Part shown: positions 22,434 through 33,653 of the stretch, in pieces
Position numbering within the stretch: position 1 is the first letter of the stretch
Layout of the letters: each line of letters begins with the position of its first letter
Assembly (NCBI GenBank): GCA_004380135.1
Contig: QXCR01000033.1
Coordinates: 1-64,000 of the forward strand
DNA from: Stemphylium vesicarium
Lineage: Eukaryota; Ascomycota; Dothideomycetes; Pleosporales; Pleosporaceae
Reading direction: 5' to 3'
Length of the DNA stretch: 64,000 nucleotides
The notes under the pieces: model-generated
Databases searched by the model: none
Seen by the model: the letters and a program-made list of their open reading frames with translations, nothing else
What the model was told of the DNA's origin: nothing
Position numbers and translations under genes: made by a program

Positions 22434-23734
22434 GTTTGAGCTGCCTGAAGATGTGTTAGATGGCTTCGAGGACTCGTGGAAGTCACGTTGCGCCTTGCCG
22501 TGTTGGTGCTAGTGTCGACGGTTGCAAGCTCTAGCAAACTGTGCGGCTGGTCTTCAACGGGTACATAGCTACACGATACAATATCTCTAAGACACTACTC
22601 TAACTATCATATATAAAAGAAATCTGTGCTCACTTCTTCGTACGAAATTTCAGAGACAGCCGATCATCAGAAGGCAATGGGGTCGCCTAGAATGATCTCT
22701 CTCTCTCTCTCTCTTAGATTTGACCAAGCAACTATGAGGGTTTCCCTGCCAAATGCACCGAGCTTTCTGTTCATAAAAAGACGCTATATCTCCAAATCCC
22801 AGTAAGCTCTCGGGGTATACGCTTGCCTTTTGGGCTTCTGTAGACGCAAACTGCTGTGAACATGGCTGGGAGTCGCCTCTTCGCCTTCTGACTTCCGTCC
22901 GAAGTCAGGCCTGCCGAAAGACGCCTTCACACAACCACTGCTCCACTCTCCAAATCTCAGTCACCTGCTGGACCCTGAGCCGCTGCTTTGCTGCAGATAC
23001 TGCTGCGACCCTTGAACGGCGGAGTTCGCGGTGGGGCGTTACCATCTAGTGCACCTAGACAACGCGCCTCGGCGTGGTGCACGGGCCCCGTCTCCGCTTA
23101 AAAGTTGCTGAAAAGTTCGGCGCTGATCTTTTCTGCGCGCGCAGGTATTAAATAGCCAGCCTCCCACATCTGAGCACTTACAATCTACCACCAATCTTCA
23201 TCTTACCTTGCCTCGAACATCAACAGTTCGAGAATCACTTTGAGGGCTTTCGCGAACTTCAAGTGGGCTACTGAGGGCAACTACCAGTACCAGATCAAAT
23301 TACAAGTCAGTGGGCAACGTTTGGCTTTTCCTTAACACACATTACAGAGGGCACGTCTGTCGCTCGTAAGGGCACGACAAGATCAACCAGAGGGCATTGC
23401 GCTACTATGAGGGTTAATCTTCCGTCTTCTCGGCGCTTGTGGGAACACACTGCCTTGAAGCTCGGGTTTTCTGTGGGCTCTTGTGGCATTCCGTGGGCTT
23501 GAGGGATATCCGTTTCGTGCGGTCTCGAGAGATACCAGTGGGCTTTTCGCAATTTGAGACAACCAGATCATGCAGGCTGGCGCATACGATGCCCTTTGGG
23601 CGTCGGCGCCTGAGCGGTGGCGTCATTGCCGCCGACTACTCTCTTTTCTTTTTCTGTTCATTGCACAACATTGACCACCGCGTCGCTCCATACACAATAC
23701 TGATACATTGTAGATCTAGTCAACTACCATCAAA
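22434..23734. other. Divergent upstream region of ALG6 and NSR1
   Basis: It contains a short (TC)n run near 22696-22715. An AT-rich TATTAAATA stretch at about 23146 could serve as a TATA-like element for NSR1. Open frames between 23300 and 23730 have no recognisable product and are probably NSR1 5' UTR. Confidence 0.45.
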
Positions 23735-25230
23735 ATGGGCAAGACCAAGGTTGCGGACAAGTCGTCCAAGAAGGACAAGAAGTCCGAGATCACCAGCGTC
23801 AAGGCCGGTCGCGTCACCAAGCCTGCTGCGACTCCCAAGTCCAAGAGCAAGGACATTGCCAAGTCAGTTGCTTCCAACGTCAAAGACAAGAAGAAGTCGA
23901 AGAAGGCCCCTACCCCAGAGCCTGAGTCTGATTCTTCGTCTGAGAGCGAGAGTGATAGCGATGAATCCTCTGAGAGCAGCGACGAGGAAGTCGAGAAGAA
24001 GACCTCTGCCAAAGCTGCTCCTAAGAAGGCCGCTGCTAAGGCCGACTCTGATTCTGACTCTTCCGACAGCTCCGAGGAGGACAGCGACAGCGACAGCTCC
24101 GAGGAGGAGAAGCCTGCCCCCAAGGCCAAGGCCAACGGTGTAAAGACCAACGGTGCTGCTAAGGCCAAGAAGGCTGAGTCCAGCGACTCTGACAGCGACT
24201 CCGACTCCGACAGCAGCGAGTCTGAGGCCGAGAAGCCCGCCGCCAAGGCTGAGGTCAGTAACCACTCTCTATACCTCACCAGTTCTCAAACTAACTTGAC
24301 CAGGCCACCTCTGACTCTTCCGACTCCGACGCCGACTCCGACGACTCTTCCGAATCCGACAGCGATGAGGCTGAGGCTCCTTCCAAGAAGCGCAAGGCTG
24401 AGGAGGCCGCTGAGCCCGTCGTCAAGAAGACAAAGACTGAGGAGCCCGCCGCTGAGGAGGGTGTTAAGAACCTCTTCGTTGGCAACATGAGCTGGAACAT
24501 CGACGAGGACTGGCTCCGCCGCGAGTTCGAGGGCTTCGGTGAGATCGTTGGCTGCCGTGTCATCACTGACCGTGAGACTGGCCGTGCCAAGGGTTTCGGA
24601 TACGTTGAGTTCGCCAACGCTGCTGATGCCGCCAAGGCACAGAAGGAGATGCATGAGTACGAGCTCGACGGCCGTCAACTGAATGTCGACTTCAGCACTC
24701 CCCGCGCGAAGCCTGACGCTAACGGCGCCCGTGCCAACAAGTACGGTGACAAGCGCAGCCCTCCCAGCAACACCCTCTTCCTAGGCAACGTCTCTTTCGA
24801 GTGCTCCAACGAGAGCATCCAAGAGATCTTCGCCGAGTACGGCAACATCACCCGTGTCTCCCTCCCTACCGACCGTGACACCGGCTCGCTCAAGGGTTTC
24901 GGATACGTCGACTTCAGCTCCCAGCAGGAGGCTACTGCCGCTCTTGAGGCCCTGAACGGTCAGGACATCGAGGGTCGTGCCATCCGCATCGACTACGCCA
25001 CTCCTCGTGAGGACAACGGCGGTGGTGGCCGTGGTGGAGGCTTCGGTGGTGGCCGCGGTGGCGGTCGCGGTGGACGTGGCGGCTTCGGCGACCGTGGTGG
25101 TCGTGGAGGCGGCCGTGGCTTCGGCGGCGGTCGTGGCGGTGGCCGTGGTGGTGCTCGTGGTGGCCGCGGTGGCTCATTCAACCGTGGTGGCTTCGGAGAC
25201 TTCCAGGGTCAGAAGAAGTCTTTCGACTAA
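23735..25230 (+). CDS. NSR1: Nucleolin-like nucleolar RNA-binding protein (Nsr1/Gar2)
   Basis: Exons 23735-24253 and 24304-25230 (50-nt intron GTCAGT...ACCAG) give 481 residues. The first 200 residues alternate Lys-rich stretches with long Ser/Asp/Glu blocks, the classic nucleolin acidic region. Two RRMs follow: the first about residues 228-304 with RNP2 LFVGNM and RNP1 KGFGYVEF, the second about 325-400 with LFLGNV and KGFGYVDF. The C-terminus is an RGG/GGF box (about 404-470). This order (acidic blocks, two RRMs, RGG tail) is that of yeast Nsr1 and fission yeast Gar2, which work in pre-18S rRNA processing in the nucleolus. The antisense open frames here are artefacts of codon bias. Confidence 0.93.
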
Positions 25231-25999
25231 GCGTCTTCTAGATTCTTGCATCGCTTGTATGCATTCCGTGTATTTGCTTTGAATGATCTCGAAGAGTAAG
25301 TAATGGGGTTGCCGTACGATATGATGTGATATGATCATCGGATCTGAGCTTTGGCTCTGTGGGTAATGGCGTTCATCGGTAAAAGTTACATGGTTCTATA
25401 TACTAGACCACCCGCCCTGGTTTGGGTGAAGTCACGTAGCTGTCTGTAGTTTACAATGCTCTATTTCAACAAACTTGTTCATCTGCATGCCATTATGTTG
25501 TGATGAAGTGATATCAGTTCCTTTGACGGACTGTGACCGCCGCTCGAAGGAATGATCTTATGGAGCTGCCGTCCTCACGCACGCATCCATCATCTCCAAG
25601 ACATTGTATCACCTGCTTCCGTACGCTCAGGACATTTAGAGCTGTTTTCGTATTGGAGTCAGTCAGCTAGTCTATGATTGCACGGTCTATGAATAACATG
25701 GCATCACACATGTATGTAGGTAACATCCAAAGGCAGTATTTGTGTAAATGAATGGCAAGGGATAGGACCCCGGATATGATAGTTTGTTATAGATATAGAT
25801 ATACTCATACAGGATAGAGGAGTAGAGTACAGTAGTAAAAGAGAGAGAGAAACAACGCAAGGAAAACCCAATCACAAGAAGAAGAAAAAAAAGGTAAACA
25901 CACAAGGAGAGATAATAAAACAATAATGCCCAGGCGCCGTGAGTCCGTCAATACGTGGTTAGAGCAAGGTTCGCAAGATACAGGATGAAAGAGGCTTGT
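25231..25999. other. Convergent 3' spacer between NSR1 and the MFS gene
   Basis: It should hold both 3' UTRs. The stretch from 25780 to 25920 is A-rich on the plus strand. No gene is seen. Confidence 0.55.
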
Positions 26000-27676
26000 T
26001 TATACAGTCTCAACATCAGTATCCGCGTCGCTGCTTTCGAGCTCAAACTGCTTCTCCGCATCAGCGTCGAAGCAAGTCTCCCAGCAGAGAACCTCGCTGG
26101 GGAAATCCTTTTCCACGCTCGGTCGCTCACGCACGAACCAAGCTAGACCAGCGCCAGCAATGCCGAACAGCGCAAGGCAAGTCCAGAGGGCGAGGTTAGT
26201 CGTCTCGACGCTAATCTCGTCGCTGAAGTAGTAGCTCGTACCGCTAACAGCGACAGCAAAAGCCTTGAAGAGACTGGCGATTTGCATCATACCGACGACA
26301 GTGCCAGCAGAAAAGGCGTCAGGCGTGGTGTTGAGAACGAGGAGGGAAACGACGACGGTAGCGCCGCCGGAGAAGAGGTGCTTTGCGAAGATGGAAAAGG
26401 TTGAGATGACGGGCTCGAGACCGGAGCATGTTACGAAAAAGGCGAGGAAGGGTGTGATTATGTAGGTTACGGGGAGGAAAGCGGAGACAGAGCGATAGAG
26501 CTTGACGAGGCCGTACTTGGAGGCCGCGTACGGCACGATGTAGAAGATGGCGGCGCCGGCCAGGCCGCGCACACCGAGCACGATTATGCTGATCCATTCG
26601 CAGGGGATGCCCATGCCGCCGGATTCGGTGCTGCTGTGGCCGAGGTGGGGGAGGACGACGTCAAAGGTTGAGGCGTGGAGGGAGAGGAGGCAGAAGGATG
26701 ATAGGAGGACCATTAGAGATGGGGCCTGGAGGAACTGGGAGATGGTGATGGGTTCGGGGCGAGCAAAGTCGACGAGCGTGATGTTTGTGTCCTGGGAGTC
26801 GCGGCGGAGGAAAGCTGCTTTCTCGCAGTCCATGTCTACGGGGTCGGCTGAGCGCTCGTTGTGGTTGGGTAGGGTCTCCTTGAGGAAGATGCTGGCTGTG
26901 AGTGCAATGGCGAACAGGATCGTTCCGCAGGCCAATTCCGAGCCCAGAGTAGGGAAGTCTTGCCAGACCATGTTGTATGCTTGCAGACTTTCCGAGACCA
27001 TCAATTGCATGATGGGCCCCACGGAGCTACCGAGGGAGATGACGGGCAACCGAGCAACGTTCTTGGCCCGCTCCTCGCCTGATGTGCTTAGATCTCCAAT
27101 CATGGTCAGGGTTGTGCACACGATGGCCGAGCTGACCATACCCCCAAGGAAGCGGAAGATGGTGCAGCCAACTAGGCTGTTCGCGAAACCCATGCTCAGG
27201 CAGCACACGAACATGCTCCAGAGCCCGATGAGGGTGACGCGCCGTCTTCCCATGCGATCCGCGAGGTAGCCCCAGAAGAGGCCTGTTGTTCCGCCGAATG
27301 CGTATGCGCAGTCGAGGATGCTGCGAAGATAGGACGAGGAGAGGGTACCGCAGTAGTCGGAGGACGAGAGGAGCATTTGGAGTTGAGGCTGAAGGCTTGA
27401 CGCCATAATACTATGTCACATATTAGCACCTGTGCGTGGTTGCGACTCCGTCCACTTGAGTCGCAAGTAGGATAATACGCACGCTTCGGCAAGGAAAACA
27501 AGATACACAAGCATCAATTGTGTCCCTCGCGACTTGTCGGCACCATCCGGCACGTTGTGGCTCTCCATCTCTTCCTCGAACTCCCGTTCCTCCTCCTCAA
27601 CCATAGACACCTTGTCATACTTGCCCAAGTCCTTGACCGGTATTAAAGACCTTGTTCTCCTGTGGAAACCCAACAT
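26000..27676 (-). CDS. Major facilitator superfamily transporter
   Basis: Exon 1 is 27676-27483 and exon 2 is 27410-26000; the 71-nt intron (donor GTGCGT, acceptor CATAG) joins FLAEA to IMASSLQPQ inside the first membrane helix. The product has 534 residues. The loop between helices 2 and 3 carries the MFS signature GYLADRMGRRRVTLIG. About twelve hydrophobic helices are visible, with an acidic cytosolic N-terminus (VEEEEREFEEEME) and an acidic C-terminus. It resembles fungal DHA1-type or YCR023C/zinc-induced-facilitator-like carriers. The substrate cannot be told. The start at MLGFHRRTRS was chosen over the upstream ATG at 27805, whose extra residues do not look like protein. Confidence 0.88.
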
Positions 27677-29218
27677 CTTTACTGAAAAATCCCAAAAATA
27701 CACTGTAAAACTTGAATTCGCTGAAACGCGACAACGGCTGGAGAGGGAGCGTAAGCAGGCACGAACCAGCGTGAACCTGTGTGTATAGTGATTGTAACGG
27801 GCCACAAGGGGACCTAAGGGTTATGCTGAGAGAGAACGACAAGAAGGACTGTCAAGGGAGTGACAGGCTCGTCTCGAAAAAGAGAAAAGGGTTCGACGTT
27901 CACAACGACGACGGCGACGGCGACGGCGGCAACAGCATTCTCGCGCGAGGGGTTTGAGCTTGATGGAGCCCTTGAAACAGAAGCCGTGCTGCCTGGCGTC
28001 CTATTGGGTCTCAGCCCATCCCAGGCGCTAGCTATCAGCTAGCGCCAAGCCGCTTAACGCGGACCCATGTGATGTCAGATGGTTTGCTCCTGATCCACGT
28101 TTTCGGAACGTGCGAGGCTAAATTAGGGTTCCTGGAGAGACTATGGTTTCGCTAAACGGCGGCTTGATATTGACCTGCGGAAAATCTTGCGCCACATTGA
28201 CTGTGCTGCCACACCCCTTCTCGTTGCCATGCTGTTGTTTTTTGGTAGTCCGCGTTCGCATTTTTCTTGAGGCTGAGTATATCGTATATTTACCAATGCG
28301 TGGCTTGTTCGAGACCGTGACGGGTGCGATCGGTACCGGAATAGTCAGACCCGTGGATACGATGGGCGCTAGGCTGGGTTCAACACCCCCGATGCGGACA
28401 AACCACAGACTTCTTATATGTTTCGGCCATTTTCAGTATCGCTTATCTTCTCTTGTGTCAGACTTTGATCTGGATAATTATCTCTATGCTCACTGCGTAG
28501 CGGACATAACTTCTGATGATCGTACCCAAAGGTTAGGTGCGTCCGAAGTACTGTATGGTAAGGTTATTCCATTAATGACTATTTGTAATTCTCTTGGCTC
28601 TGCTGGTACACATTCCTCTTTGGAATCAGGCTGTATTGAGTTGAGTTGGTGAAAGCGACTCGTGATAGGCCACAGGCGAGGTATTTTCGCGACGTGAAGA
28701 TCGTCTTGGTTAGAACAAGAAGGTGATGCTGAAGGAACCTCGATCCCATTCCACATCCTTCGTGTGATGTTGAAAGATTTGCACGAGTGGACCAAGGAAG
28801 GTGGAAAGGAGAAAAACTCCGAGTGGTGGTTTTCGGGAACATCGTGAACGTGGCCTCACGGCATAACGAATTCCTTGGTATTCGTTACAATTTGCAGTGC
28901 GCAGTTGGCTGATAACTTTTGACAACCTAGCGTTACACCGTTTGGAGTCGAAAATATTTGGACGATTTCCATCTTGATTAGTCTACAATGATCCTGTGAT
29001 GAAGAAGGCTCCGTTGTAGGGCTCGGATCGACCATTCATGTCGCTGAATCCACGATATCTGTACCTCAGTTAGCAGATGTTCGAAAGTGTGGAATGTTTA
29101 TAAGCGCGCAGAAATCCATTCCAGTTCCCTTCCTCAGACATTCTCTTCACATTCTACACAAACAAGCCTTGAACGACGTTAAGCCTTGAACGACGTACTC
29201 ACTCTACCCCACGCGAAT
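27677..29218. other. Divergent upstream region, no gene supported
   Basis: A short GCTAGC-containing palindromic stretch (about 28027-28043, GCGCTAGCTATCAGCTAGCG) lies here. Just before the next gene there is a direct repeat at 29165-29196. Open frames around 28143-28652 are unsupported. Confidence 0.45.
29165..29196. repeat. Short tandem direct repeat in the leader of the next gene
   Basis: The 16-base word AAGCCTTGAACGACGT occurs twice in succession with one base between, about 25-55 bases upstream of the ATG at 29219. It looks like a recent local duplication in the 5' leader. Confidence 0.75.
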
Positions 29219-30442
29219 ATGAGTCTCGAACTCTTCTGCATATCCTGCGATTTTATTTTCAACATCCACGATATTTTCAAGATGATACAAGCTGCACAGA
29301 AACGACGCGCCGCAAAGAAGAAACGTGCTGCACAGAAAGAACGTGCCGCACAGGAAGAGATGGCCGCGAAGCAACAACAACTTCCGCCTACTCCTCCTCC
29401 TACTCCCTCTCCTACTCCTCCTCTTCTCACTCTTACTCATGCTCCTCGTACGACTACTCCTCCTTTAACACAGTTCAACGAAATCAAAGCAATGATAGAG
29501 CCATACTGGCGTCTCTTCAACTCCGTCATGGAAAACCAATCAAGGAACAACTTAGTCTTCCATCCAGGAACGCTTTCAATAGAAGGTTACGGCATCCCCA
29601 CCCTCGGTTTCCGACCTGCCTCCGATTCTGACTTGGGGCTCCCCAATACTGTAGGCATCGATCACTACACTCCGGAAATACAAGCCCGAGCCCGAATAGG
29701 TTCATTAAAACACAACCACTGCGACTATAGCATCCATCTCTTCCTCACGTACCTGGAGCCGGTCTTCCGAAAAGTCGGTGCAAAAATAGAGTGGTTCGCC
29801 GTGGGAGCAAACCCGATGGTACTATTTCACTCCCTTCCACGTCCGGCACAGCTCAACATACGCCACAGTGTCTTCAGCATAACGACTGCTCGCGGCGAAG
29901 AATTCATAGCCGATTTTACCATCGAGCAATTCGGCTTCCCTGGTTCGTCGTGGTTCATGCAAAGGACGGCTTATGTGGCGCAGTGTACAATTGGGCTGAC
30001 AATTAAACAACCGTCTGCCAAGGAAGTCGCACGTGCAAAGGCTGGAGTTATAAAGCAGCATATGCCGAGAGATGCAATCGCTTTCGTCGTTTGCGAGTCG
30101 GGCTATTTGGAAGCTTGGATGACGCATGACGAGGAAGAGAGGCTGAATCATATTGATGAAGTTGTCAAAGTGGAATTCGCCCTACTTGAGCGGAGGAATG
30201 CATGGGCCCGGGAGATGAGATCTCTTTGCTGTTATACCGGGTCGTCAAGCGCTGGAAGTGAGTCGCCAGACCATGGGAGCGATTCGGAAAGTACCGTATC
30301 CTCATCGCCCTCCTCATCGGATACCGGTTCTCAAAGCTCTCAAAGCTCGTGGGGTTCAGACACTGAGTACGAATCGCAGAGTAGCGCCGGTTCAACCCCT
30401 CATGTGAAATACCTCAGGCGGTACTACTATGAGATGGAATAG
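29219..30442 (+). CDS. Unrecognised protein with possible Cys-His-Asp catalytic core
   Basis: The first ATG at 29219 gives 407 residues in one exon. The N-terminal 20 residues are hydrophobic, then comes an Ala/Lys/Arg/Gln helix with repeated RAA/KAA steps (about 24-54) that could form a coiled coil, and a Pro/Thr linker. A globular region of about residues 85-345 follows, then a Ser-rich acidic tail. In the globular part Cys168 (HNHCDYSIHLF), His216 (IRHSVFSITT) and Asp232 (EFIADFTIEQFGF) come in the order and approximate spacing of the Cys-His-Asp triad in transglutaminase and arylamine N-acetyltransferase folds. That is an inference from pattern only. I do not recognise the family. Confidence 0.65.
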   Translation: MSLELFCISCDFIFNIHDIFKMIQAAQKRRAAKKKRAAQKERAAQEEMAAKQQQLPPTPPPTPSPTPPLLTLTHAPRTTTPPLTQFNEIKAMIEPYWRLFNSVMENQSRNNLVFHPGTLSIEGYGIPTLGFRPASDSDLGLPNTVGIDHYTPEIQARARIGSLKHNHCDYSIHLFLTYLEPVFRKVGAKIEWFAVGANPMVLFHSLPRPAQLNIRHSVFSITTARGEEFIADFTIEQFGFPGSSWFMQRTAYVAQCTIGLTIKQPSAKEVARAKAGVIKQHMPRDAIAFVVCESGYLEAWMTHDEEERLNHIDEVVKVEFALLERRNAWAREMRSLCCYTGSSSAGSESPDHGSDSESTVSSSPSSSDTGSQSSQSSWGSDTEYESQSSAGSTPHVKYLRRYYYEME

Positions 30443-31235
30443 TTGTATGCGTGATGTGCCTGGTGTAAAAGAAGAAGAGTGTTGAGGCGCGAGACGAAAA
30501 TGATCCGACTAACAAAGGGAAGGAAAAGGCCAGATGCAGGCCACTATGACGAAATTACGGAAAGAGCGAGGTCTGGAGCCCCGCACTCCATCCGTAACAA
30601 GGGCGCATGTCCATGATATTGCCGTCCTCCCCGTCTGTCGTACCGATGTGGGGTCTGTTGTTCAGGGTGGTGGTGGTGTGGTGGCGAAGCACCCTAGTTC
30701 TTAGCGCGGAGTCATACGTGCATTGCATACATACCAACATCTCACAGACCGAAGAGTCACGATGATCGAACCACAACTATGGGACCGCGATAAAGTTTCC
30801 TTTCCACCAATTATTCATTCGTATTCTATCCTACACTATCTGATGATCTCTACCGCATCCTTGAGACTCCGTATCGGGGCAAAGAAGGAGGAAAGGGGGG
30901 AGATCCAACTCAGTCGCAAGAAACCCGCTCCATTAAACAAACGTGATTTGTTTTTTTGTGAGGATTTTTCTTTCTTGTTGTTGTGCTTGGGGTGATGAGA
31001 TGCCATAAACAAGCGCCGGTAATAGCAGAAGTGAGGGGAAAAGGTCGTTGAAAGATGCCATGCCCATGTATTCCCAGTCTGATCCACCTCTTTGTCGTAA
31101 ACGATCATGTAACGCTGCTTGAAAAAACGGTGCCGAGAACTCCAGCTCGGGAAACCAATCTCCTGTTTGCAGACAAAAATGTGTGGAAAATGGCTATGCA
31201 AATGCCAGCTGTTCGTATGCAACGCAGTACGTAGT
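30443..31235. other. Convergent 3' spacer
   Basis: It lies between the ends of the preceding gene and the C2H2 gene. No gene is seen; T-rich and A-rich runs near 30950-30975 fit 3' UTR sequence. Confidence 0.5.
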
Positions 31236-33653
31236 TTACTGCGGGTCCATGTAATTCATGTAGTTCAGATCGTCCAATGTTGTGGTAGGCTCGGGACAGA
31301 ATGTTTCAAACTGTCCTCCGACCTGGGTGAACTCGGGGAAGAAGTTCGCGGTGTTACTGAACGGCATCTGATTTGATGGCGCGGAGTCAAACAAGGTGAA
31401 ATCTCCACCAGGGAGATCGAAGCCCTGCTGGCCCATGTCCATCTCTCCAAAGCCTTCATCCATACTCGGTGAGAATAGGGTAACGTCAGGCTGAGCCATT
31501 GGAGAAAGATGGGGGTAACCAGTGTTCATTTGGTTATTGGTTGTGAACGGCAACGGCTCAAAGTCAAACGTTGTGCTCATCGGCGTCGGCTGCTGGAAGC
31601 CCGTATTGAAGGTTGGTCCCAAGTTGCATGTGTTGTAAATGTCGTTGTGGTTTACAGCAGTGTCCTCAGGGGTGACCACGGCATCCTCAAACGATGTGGG
31701 CTCGACTGGCGAGTGTCCAGACGAATAGGTGAAGTGGGAGCCGTCGGTGGTGATGGAGTCGCGGCGGAAGGCATCTTGGTAACCGTTGGCGCTCAGCGCT
31801 GGTGTTCCGAAGCCATTCCAGTTGAAGTTGGCAACTTGAGGTGACGGAATGAATGGAGTCATTGGTGTAGTCATGGCCGCCGACATGGGGGTGTTGATGA
31901 AGGGAGTGAGGGGCGTGGCGGGGCTGCGCTCGTTGCCAGTACCCTTCTTGCGGCCATTGCTCTTTGAGCGGACATACTCCCACCCGTGAGCCTTCTCCAT
32001 GTGCTGCTTGCAGTTGGATTCACGCTTCGAGGCATAACTGCATGGCGGGTAGAGACACTTGTATTGAGCAGGGGCAGCGGAGTGCTTGTCGTTCATGTGC
32101 CTGTCACGTTCCTTCTCAGTCGGCCAGCCTTGGTCGTAGAATTTGCAGCTCTTCTCAGAGCACTTCCATGGGCGGGAGTGGGTCTTCTCGTGCTTGGTCA
32201 GATCGCATGGGCGCTTGAATTCTTTCTTGCAGAAATTGCAAGTATGAATGACATCTCCTGGCTTCTCGGATTTGCGTCGTCGCGCCATGGAACGAGTAAC
32301 CTCGTCATGGTCCATGGCGTCGTCAGCGTAAGCTTCAGAGAGACGACGCTTGACCCTAAAGGCCTTCACGTCATCCTCCTCAATCGAGAGGACTTTTCCG
32401 TTCTTCTCGCGAACCAGCTCCACGGGCCGGCCATTGTGGCTCATGCCTCCACGGAGCGTGATCTTCTCGTCACTACGAAAAACTAGGTCAGTACGGGAAT
32501 ACAGGAACCTAGCGGCGCGATCATACCGTGAGTAATCCATCTCGTCAAGGTCCTCTCCCTTGGATTCCTTTTCGCGGGTGGCGGCCATGATTGAGGCGTA
32601 TCGTCGAATCTGTTCCATCAAATCAAGGAAGTAGCCGTCAGTATAAGGCCGGTCGGTTGGCAGGCGTTGATCGCGTTCGGAAAGGTACTGGACGGTCGTG
32701 GCCAACAGCTGGATTGATCGTTCGCAGAAGCGGGAGTATTTTTCCGGGGTTGCCGAGAGCTCCTTTAAACCACGAAGAATGCAATAAGCTTTTGCACTCC
32801 CAGAGAGACAACGGATATGGGGACTTACCGGTGCAAGGAAGATGAGAGTCTTCTCAAGGTCACGGAGGTTGCGGATGTTCTTCTCACCTATACGTCGGGG
32901 GACGTCTTCAATAAGACTATGGAAGTCTTTCAATGACTCTTCGGCAAGGATGGGCTTGATGATAGTGTCGTGAATCTGCTTGCACGCGTATTCGCCAAGG
33001 ATGTGATCTTCGTCAGACGCACCAAGAGCAGAGAAGGAGCGTGTAACAGCCGAGTGAGTTGAGCTGATAGAGCTGCTGATAGATTCACGGACGCTGGAGC
33101 GTTGAGTGCGGATGTCGTCTTTAAGTATGTTAGATCGGGCGTTCTGGTCTAACATGGGTGGCTGCAGGAAGCCCTTACCGTATTTCGATCCACTGACGCT
33201 GGAACCCAGACCGCTGTCGGAAGCGTGGTCGTGGGGGTTGTATTCGTCTACAGGTGGCTTGGAGTCTACATCCATCGGAGTGTGGTCCAATGAGGTGTTG
33301 TCGAGGAACAGGCTTGGGACTGGGAACACTTCAGGGTCACTGAGGATGCTCGAGCCGGCAGAGCCCTTGTGGCCAGCAATTCTCGCCTCGAAGTCGTTCA
33401 GAAGGTTGGTGACACGACGGACACTTGGGTCTTGGATGGACTCTTGGACGAGCTGCTCGAGTCTCTCCGTGTTGGTTGGTGACCTTCTCGGCATGAAGTG
33501 TCGATCAAGTTCGCAGATGTCGGAAGAGATGTGTGTTGGCGACGAAAAAGTACCACTCTTACGAAGCTGCATGCCATGGGTGCTGAGAGGGGAGGCCGTG
33601 CCCTTTAGAGGGCGGCGGCGCGGATGGCAGTTCTGACCGTGGGGTGCAGACAT
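31236..33653 (-). CDS. C2H2 zinc-finger transcription factor
   Basis: The frame is open for 805 residues, but three segments look like introns: 33178-33119 (60 nt, GTAAGG, branch CTAAC), 32828-32763 (66 nt, GTAAGT) and 32526-32473 (54 nt, GTATGA, branch CTGAC, TAG). All are multiples of three and stopless; splicing gives 745 residues. Three zinc fingers lie in the middle: HTCNFCKKEFKRPCDLTKH, then WKCSEKSCKFYDQGW with an HMNDKH end, then YKCLYPPCSYASKRESNCKQ with an HMEKAH end. A basic stretch (ARRRKSEKPGD) precedes them. The N-terminal half has a conserved helical region (LRDLEKTLIFLAP...SRFCERSIQLLATT). The C-terminal third is Pro/Thr/Asn-rich and acidic at the end, as in activation domains. 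Target genes are unknown. Confidence 0.88.
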   Translation of the reverse strand: MSAPHGQNCHPRRRPLKGTASPLSTHGMQLRKSGTFSSPTHISSDICELDRHFMPRRSPTNTERLEQLVQESIQDPSVRRVTNLLNDFEARIAGHKGSAGSSILSDPEVFPVPSLFLDNTSLDHTPMDVDSKPPVDEYNPHDHASDSGLGSSVSGSKYGKGFLQPPMLDQNARSNILKDDIRTQRSSVRESISSSISSTHSAVTRSFSALGASDEDHILGEYACKQIHDTIIKPILAEESLKDFHSLIEDVPRRIGEKNIRNLRDLEKTLIFLAPVSPHIRCLSGSAKAYCILRGLKELSATPEKYSRFCERSIQLLATTVQYLSERDQRLPTDRPYTDGYFLDLMEQIRRYASIMAATREKESKGEDLDEMDYSRYDRAARFLYSRTDLVFRSDEKITLRGGMSHNGRPVELVREKNGKVLSIEEDDVKAFRVKRRLSEAYADDAMDHDEVTRSMARRRKSEKPGDVIHTCNFCKKEFKRPCDLTKHEKTHSRPWKCSEKSCKFYDQGWPTEKERDRHMNDKHSAAPAQYKCLYPPCSYASKRESNCKQHMEKAHGWEYVRSKSNGRKKGTGNERSPATPLTPFINTPMSAAMTTPMTPFIPSPQVANFNWNGFGTPALSANGYQDAFRRDSITTDGSHFTYSSGHSPVEPTSFEDAVVTPEDTAVNHNDIYNTCNLGPTFNTGFQQPTPMSTTFDFEPLPFTTNNQMNTGYPHLSPMAQPDVTLFSPSMDEGFGEMDMGQQGFDLPGGDFTLFDSAPSNQMPFSNTANFFPEFTQVGGQFETFCPEPTTTLDDLNYMNYMDPQ

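Noticed and set aside
23716..24279. Long Leu/Ser-rich minus-strand frame
   Set aside because: Antisense of the NSR1 acidic blocks, with no domain.
28376..28386. GGTTCAACACC, a tRNA B-box-like word
   Set aside because: No A box at the right distance and no cloverleaf could be folded around it.
28996..29047. C/D-box snoRNA candidate (GTGATGA ... CTGA)
   Set aside because: The flanking bases do not form a terminal stem and no internal D' or C' boxes are clear.
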